Assembly (NCBI RefSeq): GCF_947507565.1
Contig: NC_089175.1
Location: forward strand, 558,001 to 622,000
Length of the DNA stretch: 64,000 nt
Source of the DNA: Oscarella lobularis
Taxonomy: Eukaryota > Porifera > Homoscleromorpha > Homosclerophorida > Oscarellidae
Direction: 5' to 3'
In this document: positions 1 to 11,800 of the stretch, in pieces
Position numbering within the stretch: position 1 is the first letter of the stretch
How the letters are laid out: each line of letters starts with the position of its first letter
Translations under genes and position numbers: made by a program
Notes under the pieces: model-generated
Seen by the model: the letters and a program-made list of their open reading frames with translations, nothing else
What the model was told of the DNA's origin: nothing
The model's database searches: none

Positions 1-3000
1 TTACATAGTTTAAAAAACGTTCTAGGCGGCCGTTTTCAAAAAACCTCTTGCGCTTTCGTCGACGGGGGTAAAGGGCGGTCGCCTGAGAAAGTCGTTGTCG
101 TTACAGAAGATCACCACACTGAATGAGGAGGTGGAGAAGGTGGAAATATTTCGAGTAGTAAAAAACTCGTTTTCTCTTAGGCCATCCATTTGAGGGAGGA
201 ACTGACGATGCAGCTTGAACTGGCTGAAGCAAAAAATAAAGAATTTGACGATATGTTAACGGTGAGCGCTCTGTCTGATACCCTGACATTTCTCAAAAAA
301 ATTATCATTATTTTTGAAGGCTGCTCAGGCTGACAGAAAAACGCTGGAGGATGAGCTGGAAACTCAACAATCAGTGATGGAAGAAAAGAAAGTCGAGCTC
401 AACGAATTGAAGAAGGTTTGTCTGTTGAAATGGTGTTGTGGGTCGACTCTGTACAGAATGCTTCTCTTAGAATTTGCTCAGCGTTCAGGAGTGTCTTGAA
501 GAAGAAGGACGAAAATATGAAACTGCTATTGGACTCCTTCAGGATCAAGTTGCTTTGTTTGGTACAAAATTGCGTCAAATTTATATTTTCCAATTAACCA
601 ATTTGTTGCAGAACAAAATCTGGCTGAGAGGGTACTGAGCGAGGAGAACCTCAGAGATCAAAATTCAAAACTTTCAGGCAAAAGACTAATTTTTAGCCTA
701 TAACATATAATTATATCAAATTTAGATGCTGTAGAAGAAAAGGAACAGGAAATCGCGGAGTTAAAGCAATCCATTGACAACCTAAAGGAATCAAAGTAAA
801 AAATATTTATGCATGTGAAAACTTCTAATAATTAATTATTCAGGATGCTCATGGATCTAAAAGTGGAACAACTGGAAGAATCTGTATCTTCCCAGAAGAG
901 AATCTTTGAGACTGAACTGACGTTTGTTATTGATCCATTAATTATTAGCAAATCATTTTTGTTTCTATAGGGAAGCCAATCTAATGATATCGTCGCTGGA
1001 GAAAGCAAAGGAAGAAGCTGACGAAGCTGTCGCCGAAATAAGCGTAAAGTTGGTCGTCTTACAGGATAAATTCAGAAGGTGTGTAAGAAGAGTCTCGCTG
1101 AAGTGTCTCATCATCACATTGAAATTTTATTAGTGAGCTAGAGGAAAAGGACTCTGCTCTCGTTGGCTTGACCCAGGAAAGAGACGAGTTGGCTGCGGAT
1201 CTGGCAAATGTAGTAGATTCCGTAGAACATGAGTACGATAAGATTTTTCATTTTTTAGGTGAGGGAAAAGTTTGATAAGGAGACCGCCTATAGCAGTGAG
1301 ATGACGACGAAGCTCAACGACGCTGAAACGTATTTATTCATCATGTGGTATATGTGCATGTATCTATCTAGGTTTTATAGATGGAACAAGGAGATTGAAG
1401 GGAAGCTGCAGGTATTGAAGGAAGACAACGAGCAACAGAAGAATGAATATGAAAAGTACTAAAAAAGAATTTACAACGAATATTTTATTTAATTAATTGC
1501 TATGTCTAGAGCTGTTTCTACTTTGGAGACAACGCTCGAAGACAGAAGCGAGAGGTGTCTATTTTTCATCAGATACTAAAATCGTCTCTACGATTTTTAG
1601 ACTTGAGCATCTGTCAGCCACGTGCTTGAAATTAGAAGATGATCTCACGTATGTCATGGATGCCGCCCTGTATGTCAGCGTTAATGGTGTATTACTCATA
1701 GGGCGGCTCAAACGCGAATTTCTGACGTCATACTGGAGAAAGAGGATGCTATTAAGGAATTGAGTGCTCGTTTGTCCTCTCTGCAAAACAAGATGACCAG
1801 GTTTGCTGGGTATCGTTTTTCTGTTGATGGTGCAATTGACGATGAAATTATTTTCGAAGTGAATTGAAAATGAAAGAAGAATTATTTTCAAGTGAATTGA
1901 AAAAGAAAGAAGAGTCTCTTGTCGCCTTTAGGTTGGAGTGTGACGAACTGACGAAGCAACTTGGTAATAAAAATAAGAGAGAAACTGATATTTTAAACCA
2001 GTATGCGATTTCAATGAAGACGTCGAAAAACGCGCTTTTGAGGCAACGAAGGAAGCCACGGACAAAGAGACGGCCTCTTTGAGAGAAAAGATCGTTGAAT
2101 TGTAAGTGTATTGAAATATTGAAGCGATTTTTTTATTTTTGCTTGGGGAGCAGGGAAGAGAATTTACGCAAGGCGGAATCAATGTTTCAGGATGCTGAAA
2201 AGGAGATTGAATCCCTGAAGGAGTCGCGTGATGCCGTGGAAAATGAGAAAGGAATTTTATTGATTCAAGTGTCTCAATTGGAGGCGGAAGTGGAGAGGAA
2301 ACGAGCCGCCATAACCGAGGTATGATCCAAGAGGCAAAACAGAACCACGGCTCTAGATTCTTGCTTAGAAACTCGAGGAGTTGGTAGAAAAGAACGAAGA
2401 GACCGAGTGTCTGAAAGAAGCAGTCACTAAATTGTACGTGTCAGGCTTGCAATTGAAGAAGCTATCTCACTCTGTCTTTGTGTGCAGGGAAGCTACTTTG
2501 GCCGACGTCAGAGTGGAATTGCAGAGTGCTGAAACGAAAGTAGTCGCACTGAAAGAGTCAAACGACGCGGTGGAAGCTACAAATGAAGATCTGCAGGCAC
2601 AAGTGTCTCAATTAGAAACGGAGATGGAAGAAAAACGAATTTCCATGACTCAGGTGAGCCCCAAAGGCGCAGAACCACGAAATCTTGCTCTAAAAGAAAA
2701 CCGTTTTAGAAATTTGACGAATTGGAGGCGAACAATAAAGCAAAAATTCAGCTTCTTAGCGAAGAAATGAACGTCGAGAAAGAGAAGTATGAGTCAATAA
2801 GGAAGAGTCTAAATGATCAGATACATAGGCTGGGTAAGTGAAAACGTTTGCACTGCACACTGTAGACATACTTGGGCTTTTGAAGAGAGTCATCTGAAAG
2901 AAGTGGGAGCAGAAAGAGACACGCTGGAAAGGGAACAGATGGAACTTTTTGGTGAGTCAATCACCTGCTCACTAGAGTTTATTTATTATTTAATCAAATT

Positions 3001-5281
3001 AAGATGAACTGGAAAACAATCGCGTGATTGTCGAAGAGAGGGAAAAGAGCATTGCTTCTCAAACGGAGACTATTAAACTGTTGGAAGAGGAGGTTCAGAA
3101 TGTGAAGCAGCTGTCTCAAAACGTTGCTGAATTGGAAGGAGAAAAGTAACCCAGCTTTTGAGCTTCTTATAAGAAGATGACTGGAATTTTGTTTTTGCAG
3201 AGCTCTGCTTCAGTTTGACATAAAACAGCTGCAAGAATCTCTTCATTCAATGACGACCAATGCTCAGAGTTTGGACGTGGAACTCAGGTCAGATACCTCT
3301 TATAGAAAGGAACTAAATCGACTGGAAATTTTACATAGACATAGCCACTCTCAACTGTCTGTTGCTTGTAATGAAAAAGAAGAAGCCGAGACGTTGGTGA
3401 AGGAATTGAGCAGCCAACTGGAAGATTTAAAAAATCAGAAAGAAAAGTCAAGCCGCTTTTCTTATTCTGACCGTACACAATCTCATGAATAATGCATTCT
3501 ATAGGGAACTGGCGTTGAAGCAGGGTAGCTTAGATGAGGCTTTGTCCCAGTGTAGTGCCTTAGAGAAACAGCTTGGTAAGTAAGGCTCATAGTCCGTTTA
3601 ATTAGAGGCTATTCCTTTTCTTTAGCCGACAACAGGGCAGAATCTGAAAGCCAAATGGGACTCTTTTCCGAAGAAAAAGGCTGCCTGATGGACCACATAT
3701 CAAATCTGTATGTCTAGTGCACAGGCAAATAATATTGAACTCGACGACCTTTTTAGTGAAAGTAATGGTGCTCTAATGGACGAGCGCAACTCGGAATTGA
3801 GCGCCCAGTTGGCTTCCACGCAGCAGCAAATTCACGATCTCAAAAATTCGCTCGATGCAGTTGTGGCTGAAAGGGATTCACTAGCAGCTGAGGTAAACCT
3901 CGTACAGTTTCTGTATCGTTATTGGATTTCATCGATTTTGTAGTTGGAAAAGAACCGAATGCAGTTTGATGAGCTGACAGCTCAGTTTGAAGTCCTCACT
4001 AGGTACTGCTTACGAAATTCTTTTCACGGGCATTCACGTTGTTTTTCAGGCTCAACGAGAAGACAGAGCTTCAGCTGACGCAGCAACAAAAAGAAAACGA
4101 GCGCTTGGAAACAATTCGTCAAACGTGAGAATACTTATCATAATTATATGTTGCAATAGTATTTATCTTGACGTAGAGTCGTGGCCGAGTCTGCTGCTCG
4201 GGTAGAATCAGTGCAAAAGGAAAACGAAAGGTGACGATACATAGATTTAGTCTCCTTGGTATTTAATTTCTTTGCTATAGGCTTGAACGAATGCTCTGCG
4301 ATACGAATGGGGAATTGGCGACATTCAAAACTCAGCTAGCAGAATTGGAAAGGTGAGCAATGTAGAAATATCCCCTGCCTCTAATCAATGAATGTGCACG
4401 TGTCTAGAGTAACTGAAGTGGATATGTTGGAGAAGGAGAAGAGGGAAGTTGAATATATGAAGTCTGTTTTATATTGCACCCCGCTTTCTTTTGCTTGACC
4501 AAGTGCTGTTGTTATGCAGGGCTAATGAGGATTTGAAAGCCACCGTAGATGACGTGAGAAAGCGTATGGACGAAGAGAGTGAAGACATGAGAGCAAGAGA
4601 GGAGAAGTCACAGCAGTTGCGAGCAGAACTGAACAAGTGCGTGCCATCAGTCTTTCTCACCTAATATTTGCTAATGTAACGTCATGTAGAATGCTGGTTG
4701 ATTCTCAAACGAAAATAGCAATTTTGGAAGAAAAGCTGAAAACCGATAAAAACCTGGCAGAAATTAAGAAGTAGGAGTCGATAGGGTTTTGACGTTGTTT
4801 GCGCGGCATTCCTTCCTGTTTCAGATGGAAAGAAATGTATGGCGATCTTAAACGCAAATGCGAGCCATTTGAAGAACAACTTGAGCAGTATGAGCAGGAG
4901 AAATTGGCACTGGAGCGCGAGAAAGAGTTTGCAACTGCCGAGGTACACCGAAATTTTCATGTGTAGAGGGGGATACACAGTATCTGTTTTCCTTAGGTTT
5001 CAAAACTCACTTCCGACTACGCAAAATTGCTTGGCCATCAAAATCATAAACAGAAAATTCATCACGTTAGAAAACTCAAGGAAGAGAATTTCACATTGAA
5101 ACAGGTATTGCATAGTTCCTCTTATTTCGTAGTGCAACCTTTTCTGCTATAGGAAGTGGTGCAACTTAGAAGCACGCTTGAAAAGCAGAAGCACCAGCTG
5201 TGGAAAATGCAAGGCGGCGTCGAGAAAGCTCGTGCTCCCCTGAAAGGCAAGCTCAATTCCAGCAAGATGTTTCAAATTTGA
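1..5281 (+). CDS. HMMR: HMMR/RHAMM homologue, 5'-partial, many short exons
   Basis: Long coiled-coil protein encoded by many short exons split by roughly 50-70 bp introns; the N-terminal coding part lies upstream of the window. Most exons give heptad-rich, Glu/Lys/Leu-rich helices and alone would not identify the family. The last exons do: around 4830-5230 the product reads as a block containing [17 protein letters not shown] followed by [15 protein letters not shown]. This is the hallmark C-terminal basic/leucine-zipper-like region of hyaluronan-mediated motility receptor, which in vertebrates targets the protein to centrosomes and spindle poles. The stop codon is at 5279-5281 after a short non-conserved tail. 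Two neighbouring segments (about 2160-2325 and 2490-2655) encode related repeats sharing LKES.DAVE and QVSQLE, suggesting exon duplication. Family assignment rests on the C-terminus, so I am fairly sure; individual internal exon borders are less certain. Confidence 0.85.
2150..2660 (+). repeat. Duplicated coiled-coil exon unit in HMMR
   Basis: Two exons (about 2154-2320 and 2488-2653), separated by a short linking exon, encode homologous stretches. Both contain LKES-x-DAVE, then QVSQLE-x-E, then KR and T-x-V at the 3' end. Nucleotide similarity is clear but imperfect, so this is an older internal duplication within the coiled coil. Confidence 0.6.
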
Positions 5282-5505
5282 TTTTGCTTGTAGAAAATTG
5301 ATTTAATTTGAAGAACGAAGTTTCAGACGTTCACTCAAGAAGTCTTGTGTTTCGTATTGGATAGTGTAATACGTAGAGGACAAGGTACACGCAAATCAAG
5401 ATATAGATTAATCGCTTTAGTTTAGCGCATGTGTGTTTCTGCTCTCTGCTCTAAGCTTCTACTGTCCGCAGCCACAGAGCTGCGAGGTCCTCAAAAACAA
5501 GCGCA

Positions 5506-7797
5506 TCACGTCATTCGTTTGAACAAGGGAAATTCGTCGAGCGGCGTCTGAACGGTAACATTTTTTCCTCCCTCGCACACCGTTCCATTGAAGTAGTACA
5601 TCCATCGCGATCCGACAGGAAGATAGAGCGAGCGGCTCGTCGCCTTGTATTCGACGACCGGCGCGACGAGATAGTCCGGCCCGAACATGTAGACGTCGTC
5701 GACGTCCCACGTCAACGGATCGTCGGGAAAATCGAACCAGAGCGGCCGATCGACGGGAATTCCGCTACGACTCACATTCTCCATGAGGGACGCGACGTAC
5801 GGACGAAACGTCTCTCGCAGTTGAATCGTCTTGCGAATCGACGCGAAGCTCTCGTTGCCGTAGAGCCACGGCTCCGTGGCGCGATTGCCGTGCTGGCGAA
5901 AAATCGGGCACGTGAATCCGAACTGAAACCAACGGGCGACCAATTCGCGAAATTCCGGATCGTCGGCTTTTCCGCCGTGATATCCACCAATATCCGTCGT
6001 CCAAAGCGCAACGCCGGACAGCTGAACACCAAGTCCGGCTTGAACGGATTTCTTCAGCGTGTCGAAGTCGGATTCGATGTCGCCGCTCCACAGGACGGTC
6101 GCCGCCGAACGCCACGCTCCGGGCCACGTCGATCGCATGAGAATGACGGCCGTGTCGTTTTCGCCTTCGCTCGCCAATCCGTCTCGAATCATTCGTTCGT
6201 GGTGCTCCGGAAAGAGTCGTCCGTTCACTTGCGTGTAGCCGTTGCTGTAGCGAGTCGACGGCGGCGGTCCGTCGACGGACGCCGGCTCCGTGGCGTCGAG
6301 CCAGAACGCCTTGATTCCGTAGTCGTAGTAACCGGCTTTGATTCGACTCCACACGTACGAACGGGCCGCCGCCTGGGTTGGATCGTAGAGGTAGCAGAAG
6401 CCGTGGCAATTGGTATTGGGATACCCTATTCCTTCGCTTGAGACTCCGTCCTGAGCCACGTATATGTATTCTTGGAGAGTTTTGAATGACGAGCTTTGCG
6501 GAGTGGAAAACGGCCAGACGGTGACCATGACTCGCATTCCCAGTTTCTCGATTTCATTTACCATCGCTCGCGGGTCGGGCCAATATTCAGGATCAAATGA
6601 CCAATCGCCCATGTACTTCCAATGGAAATAGTCAATCACGATATACGAAACCGGAATGTTGTAGTGGCTGAAATTTTGCGCAGCCTCGAGGAGTTCTTCC
6701 TGTGATTTATATCGATTCTTACTGTGCCAATAGCCGAGGGCGTACTCTGGAGGAACGGGACTGTGTCCCACAGCATCAACGTAATTCTTCATGATCTGTA
6801 CGACTGCCTCTGCAGAACTAGCATTTGTGCCGGATGTCGTTACAAACAAGTCGATTTCCGTCGCTTCTTCGGCCGTCCAAGTAGTGTTGTGATCGTTAAA
6901 GGTGACTTGACCGTAGTTGGTCATATTCCACAAGAATCCGTATTGAACCCGACCATCCTGTGCACCGAGAACGAACGGGAGACAGACCTCGCTACCGTGG
7001 CTGTATTTATATTGAAGGCAACGTAGAAAATCATACGACTGTCCCTTCTGATTTAGCTTCCCATTCTCGTGCTCCCCCGTGCCGAAGATCCGTTCGGAAG
7101 GCGTCGACGCAAACGTCTGGGAGACTCGAGTCTGGGGTGGTGCATAATCAATGTAGCCCCACTGTTGGTCTTCGTTTGAAGCGTTGCAGGGAACCAGTTG
7201 AACGGGTTGCCGTTCGCCAGCATTTACAACGCATTTGTCGTTGACTTGAAGAAGCTGCGTGGTGGAATTGTATGTCCACTTGGCCGCTTGAGTGCAGTCG
7301 ATCACCTCCACTTTGCCGTCTTTTCGCGGATTTGCGCATCCTGAATTGAGCGGTGCATACAGTTTGCCCGTGTCCTTGTCCAATGGACCCCATACCTGGT
7401 CTAGTACATCAAAAGATATATCAGTCGATATGATACTTGTTTCGTTCACTGAATCCCAGCGAAGGGACAAAGCAAACGGGGCATGGCCCGTGTTGGACGG
7501 CTGCCGCCACTGGCTCTGTCCGTCGTGGTTTGCCCAATCGCGGGATAATTCAGACAATATGACGTGACCGTCATCGACTCGGGTTATGGTGATAAGACCC
7601 TTGGTTGATACCGATGCTCTGATGTTCCCATTTTCGACTTCAAGAGGAACGGGCTTTGATTTCTGTCCTGCTGTAGCTTGCTGGACGACGATTCGCAGTG
7701 AGTCTTGTCCCCAAGGAAATATGAAAACTGCTGTGTCACTTTTGGAGACTTGAAGCAACGAAACGCTCAGGCAAACCAAGAGCTGAACGTGCAACAT
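5506..7797 (-). CDS. Secreted glycoside hydrolase family 31 enzyme with ricin-lectin-like insert
   Basis: Intronless gene for a 763-residue protein. I start it at the ATG at 7795-7797 because it opens a signal peptide (MLHVQLLVCLSVSLLQVSKS); the open frame upstream has no ATG. The N-terminal part is a GH31 beta-sandwich (FGTGEHENGKLNQKG). It is followed by a TIM barrel with GYWHSKNRY, the nucleophile motif WLDATEP (near 6289-6305) and the acid/base motif LWSGDIESDF (near 6085-6110), then a LWTTDIGGYHG stretch. GH31 members are retaining alpha-glucosidases, alpha-xylosidases and relatives; the substrate here cannot be told. Between the N-terminal strands (about 7145-7370) lies a Cys-containing segment with KWTYN and DQQWGYI (QxW-type), typical of a partial ricin-B trefoil. 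It is divergent with DTD2, with 100 bp between start codons. All catalytic signatures look intact. Confidence 0.9.
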   Translation of the reverse strand: MLHVQLLVCLSVSLLQVSKSDTAVFIFPWGQDSLRIVVQQATAGQKSKPVPLEVENGNIRASVSTKGLITITRVDDGHVILSELSRDWANHDGQSQWRQPSNTGHAPFALSLRWDSVNETSIISTDISFDVLDQVWGPLDKDTGKLYAPLNSGCANPRKDGKVEVIDCTQAAKWTYNSTTQLLQVNDKCVVNAGERQPVQLVPCNASNEDQQWGYIDYAPPQTRVSQTFASTPSERIFGTGEHENGKLNQKGQSYDFLRCLQYKYSHGSEVCLPFVLGAQDGRVQYGFLWNMTNYGQVTFNDHNTTWTAEEATEIDLFVTTSGTNASSAEAVVQIMKNYVDAVGHSPVPPEYALGYWHSKNRYKSQEELLEAAQNFSHYNIPVSYIVIDYFHWKYMGDWSFDPEYWPDPRAMVNEIEKLGMRVMVTVWPFSTPQSSSFKTLQEYIYVAQDGVSSEGIGYPNTNCHGFCYLYDPTQAAARSYVWSRIKAGYYDYGIKAFWLDATEPASVDGPPPSTRYSNGYTQVNGRLFPEHHERMIRDGLASEGENDTAVILMRSTWPGAWRSAATVLWSGDIESDFDTLKKSVQAGLGVQLSGVALWTTDIGGYHGGKADDPEFRELVARWFQFGFTCPIFRQHGNRATEPWLYGNESFASIRKTIQLRETFRPYVASLMENVSRSGIPVDRPLWFDFPDDPLTWDVDDVYMFGPDYLVAPVVEYKATSRSLYLPVGSRWMYYFNGTVCEGGKNVTVQTPLDEFPLFKRMT

Positions 7798-7897
7798 GAG
7801 TACAGTCTCTGAAGGCTCACTCTCTATGCTCACGTGAGTGTATCTAAATCAAATTTTGAATTTGAATTTCTAACGTGCGTTAGGCTCGGAAAAAATA
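7798..7897. promoter_or_regulatory. Divergent promoter gap between GH31 gene and DTD2
   Basis: Only 100 bp separate the two divergent start codons, so both promoters and 5' UTRs must sit here or overlap coding sequence. The gap holds one CACGTG E-box (7831-7836). No TATA box is evident. Promoter function is inferred from geometry. Confidence 0.5.
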
Positions 7898-8730
7898 ATG
7901 ACTTCTGTTCGCGTCATTGTGCAGCAGTGCCTTTCAGCACGACTTCAAGTTCGACCTGCTACTAGCGAAGAGGCAAGCGATGCCGAATACGTCGAAGTGA
8001 GAACGTTTTCCTCGTCAGCAGCTCTGCGTGTCTCCATCGCGTTTCGTCTCGTAGATAGGAAGGGGAGTAATCTTTTACGTTTGCTTGCTAAAGGGCGCTC
8101 AAGCTGATGGACTAGCTAAAATAGGTACAGTGTACATCTCACATACGTAGAACTGTCATAAATTTAATTAAATTAATAATTGTATCTAGTGAAGTCATTG
8201 GTGAATGTGCGACTCAGTTACTGTGAGGAATTGTCAAAGAATGCTTCTGTTTTGGACGTTCATGGCGACATTCTCGTCGTGCCCCAGGTTCTTGTTGAAA
8301 ATTACACTAATACAACCAATTTATATGATGTACATCAGGCGTCGCTTGGCGGAAGAATGAAGGGCAAAAATGTTCAGTAAAAGATTGTGTTTAGTTTAGG
8401 GCTGATGTGATGTAGAAACTATTGCTTTTTTCTTTTTCAGGTATCACAGCAATTTGCCTAAGGAAGAGGGCGAGGTTCTTTACAGGGAATTTGTGAGCTT
8501 AGTGGAGGTGCAGATTAAATGGATATATACCTTTTGAAAAGAATTTGTGTTGCGTTTAGGAAGAAGTTAAATCTACTGGCACCGATTCACATAGTCCAGC
8601 AGTAAAGCATGGTACGTGGATTATATGGGCACCTGTTCAGTGCTCACATCTGTCAACAGGTACCTACGGAAATCGTCAAGTACTATCCGTTGTAACGAAT
8701 GGGCCCTTTACTCATATCTTCGACTTTTAA
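7898..8730 (+). CDS. DTD2: D-aminoacyl-tRNA deacylase 2 / animal-type tRNA deacylase (DTD2/ATD)
   Basis: Seven exons (7898-7996, 8055-8124, 8190-8287, 8339-8376, 8441-8507, 8560-8611, 8660-8730) join into a 164-residue protein, close to the 168 residues of human DTD2 (C14orf126). Recognisable blocks are VQQCLSARLQVRP at the N-terminus, IFYVCLLKGA, NVRL, VVPQ-ASLGGRMKGKNVQYHSN across three exons, HGTYGNRQV and the C-terminal TNGPFTHIF. The last carries the Gly-Pro motif of the DTD fold. The family hydrolyses wrongly charged aminoacyl-tRNAs; the animal ATD branch is known for removing L-alanine from tRNA-Thr. It is cytosolic and acts after aminoacylation. TAF1 follows 82 bp downstream in the same direction. 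Confidence 0.9.
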
Positions 8731-8812
8731 ATTTTTCTGCGAATATTTTATTGATTTGGCGACTGATAAATACGTCACATGTTCAAAGTGTATCTTACGC
8801 AGCCGTAGCAGA

Positions 8813-11800
8813 ATGGACGACGAAGAGGACGAAAACAGTGGCTCCGGACTCGATTTGACCGGTTTTCTTTTCGGAAACATCAACGAGAAGGGCGAACTCG
8901 AAGACAGCGACATCCTAGACGAGGCAAGCCATTTTCCCAGCCCCACCAAATCACCGATCCTCCTTCGCAGGAGTCATGCCGCCAACTGGGCCACTTGGGC
9001 GCATTCGGTCCCTTCGGACAGATGGTCCAGGACATCGACGGGCCCACCGATTCGAAAGACGAAACGCGCGGAGGCGAAATCGACTCGCGTACGTCAAACA
9101 CCCAACTCTCCCCCCATTCCCTAACTCGACGTCCAATCCAGACTCGATTCCGACGTCGCGAGTCGACTACACGAACATAGACGAAGCAATCGAAGACGTC
9201 GACGACCCGCCGACCGTCCATCGCGGAGCATCGACCCGATTTCTCGTCCCAAAGATCCACACCGAAGACGATGACGATTACGACGACGACGAAGAAGAAG
9301 AAGAAGAAGAAGGAGACTCTTCTTCTCGCGTTGCTCCATCTCAGCCCTCTCCTTCTCCTTCTCCTCCCCATTCTTCCGATTCTCCGCCGGCGTGGACCGA
9401 CGCCAATAAGGAGGAGCTCTACGCCTACGTCATGAAACATTTTCCCGAATTTGCGCCGAATAAAGTCCTGCGTTTTTCGCGTCTTTTCGGCGCGGCGAAA
9501 TCGCTGTCTCGACCCGAAATTTGGGCGTCGGCGGCAAAGCGACGTCGCGCGCGGCACGGCGACGACGACGACGATGATGACGTCACGACGACGACGACGG
9601 AACCGAAATGTTGGCGAATCGACGAAGACGGCGAAAAGGAATTCTTTCTTTCGAGTCCCCCGGCTTTGCCACCCGAAATGTTCGCTCCGGGCAACGAGGC
9701 GAAATTTCATCAGTGTCTCGACGAAACGAAGCGTCACGACAATCATTCGACGAGCGGCGGAGATCGAGGGGGTGACGTCACCATACGGGGAAGCGGATCA
9801 GGAAAGGAAAATCATTGGCGACACGGTCCGGCGAAACTCATTTACGATCTCGCCGGAATTCCCGAAGACGCGACGGAACTCGACTACGGACTCAAGCTCA
9901 AGCCTGTATATGAGGGAGAGAGGGAGAAATCAGTTGTACGATACAGCGTCTCGTTGTTTAGAACGTTGCTAACGGCGAAGCGGACGCCGCCGGGGTTCTC
10001 GGAAAAGAGCCGCGCGTTTCCGACGAAAACTTTCTCATGGTGAATCAAATTCGTTGGGAGGACGACATCATTTGGTCGCCCGATCAGCTCCAGTCGGCGC
10101 AGCAGCGAGACATTATTTTTCCGACGACGCTTTCGAGTTCTCTCCTGCAGCTGAGTCCAGCAGCTCCAGGTAGAGAAAAAACAGAGACTTGTTATTTATT
10201 TCTTTATTTTGTTTCTAAGGTCAACCGGCTCGCGTTGCTGTTGTTAGCTTTTCGGGTGGCCTGAATTCGCCTATGGCGAAAACAGCTCCCACGACTCTGA
10301 CTATGGCCAAATTGCCTGCGAATATGATGATTCGAAGGTAAGATTGCTTCTCTTTTAGAGCTCATTGGTGTTGGGATCAAGGCTTTATTTATTCTAGTCC
10401 GGGTATCGTACATTCTGTCGCCACGCCGACAACTCCCATCTCGTCGACGGCACACCTCAGCACCCCGGCTCGATCCAGTGACCAGCCGGACAACTATTCT
10501 ATTTTTCCCATCGAAAACGAAGATCTCATATACGGGAATTGGGAGGACGACGTGATTTTCGATGCCGACGTGAGTTCCTTTAAGTTTCACCTCAAAGAAA
10601 AACAAAACCTGTCTTTAGAATTTAACAAAAGTTCCGTCGCCGACGCGAATGAAATTGGACCCCAATGACGACGACTTGCTTCTCGGCTTACCCTACGACC
10701 CCGAACCGGAGGACAGTTCAAGCCAACAAACCCCAGCAAAAAAAGTTCGCAAGCCAACAATTCTTTAACTGTTGTCCATAGTATTTAATTGATTTCAGGA
10801 ACGCAAGTCTCGGATATTGCTCGGCAAAGCGGGGATAATCAAGATGGAACAGAACGAGGCAAAGACGCACTTCAAAAAGTCAACATAGACTTACGTTTTT
10901 CTCTTCAGGCGTCCGAAACTGTTGAGAAGCGAAAGGATCCCTTTAATTTTTCATGCGACGAATACTACAAACCGAAGCAGGGTAAAGGCGACACAAAGTT
11001 CACGAAAGAAAGAAAGAATCATCAATAGTTCATTTTAGATACTTCCAACGTTGGCCTGAAAATTGGCCTCGAGAAAAACGTCATACAGGTTAGAACAAAC
11101 CCAATATTTTTTCTTTTTTATATATTAAAACGCGTTTTGATTTTTCTAGCATTCGATTCCGGCTATGGAATTGTATCGCGACTGGTTTCCGACTCACTTG
11201 ACCGCCTACCAGATGCGTCACTTTCATCGTCTTCCGCTCAAAGCGCAGAAGAAAGTCGCCAATACGTTCATACCCATCAACTCGTTGTCCGCTCACATCG
11301 AAAACGTCGCGATAGCGAGAGAACGAGAGCGGGCGGCGTCCGGCGGCGGCGACGTCTTTTTCATGAGACGACCGAACGATCTGAGCGCCATGGACGGCGA
11401 AGTTCTTCTCATGGAATATTGCGAAGAGCATCCGCCGCATATCATGGCAACGGGCATGGCAACGAAGTTGGTCAATTATTATAAGAGAGTGAGTATAGAA
11501 GTGTTTTTTTTGTGTGTGTGTGAAAATGTCTTCTTTGTTTTTCTAAGAAACCGAAAAATGATTCTGGTGCTCCGAAAGCTGAATTTGGAGAGACGATCTA
11601 CGTTCAAAAGTCTCCGTTTCTAGGGCAAATTTCTCCCGGAAAACTTTTATTTGTATTGCTATTGCTGTGGAGTAATAAGTTAGCCTTTTTAATTACTGAT
11701 ATTTTTAGAGCTTGGAATGCAATCTCTTTCGAGCGCCGATTTTTCGTCACGTCATTCCCGAAACCGATTTTCTCGTCATTATGCTGGGAAACAGGTTGGT

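Noticed and set aside
7798-7833. GTG-initiated extension of the GH31 protein
   Set aside because: No ATG in the extension, and the ATG at 7797 starts a good signal peptide.
8880-9746. 288-codon antisense frame over the TAF1 5' end
   Set aside because: Arg/Val-rich shadow of the acidic TAF1 coding sequence; no conserved motif and no ATG-exon structure.
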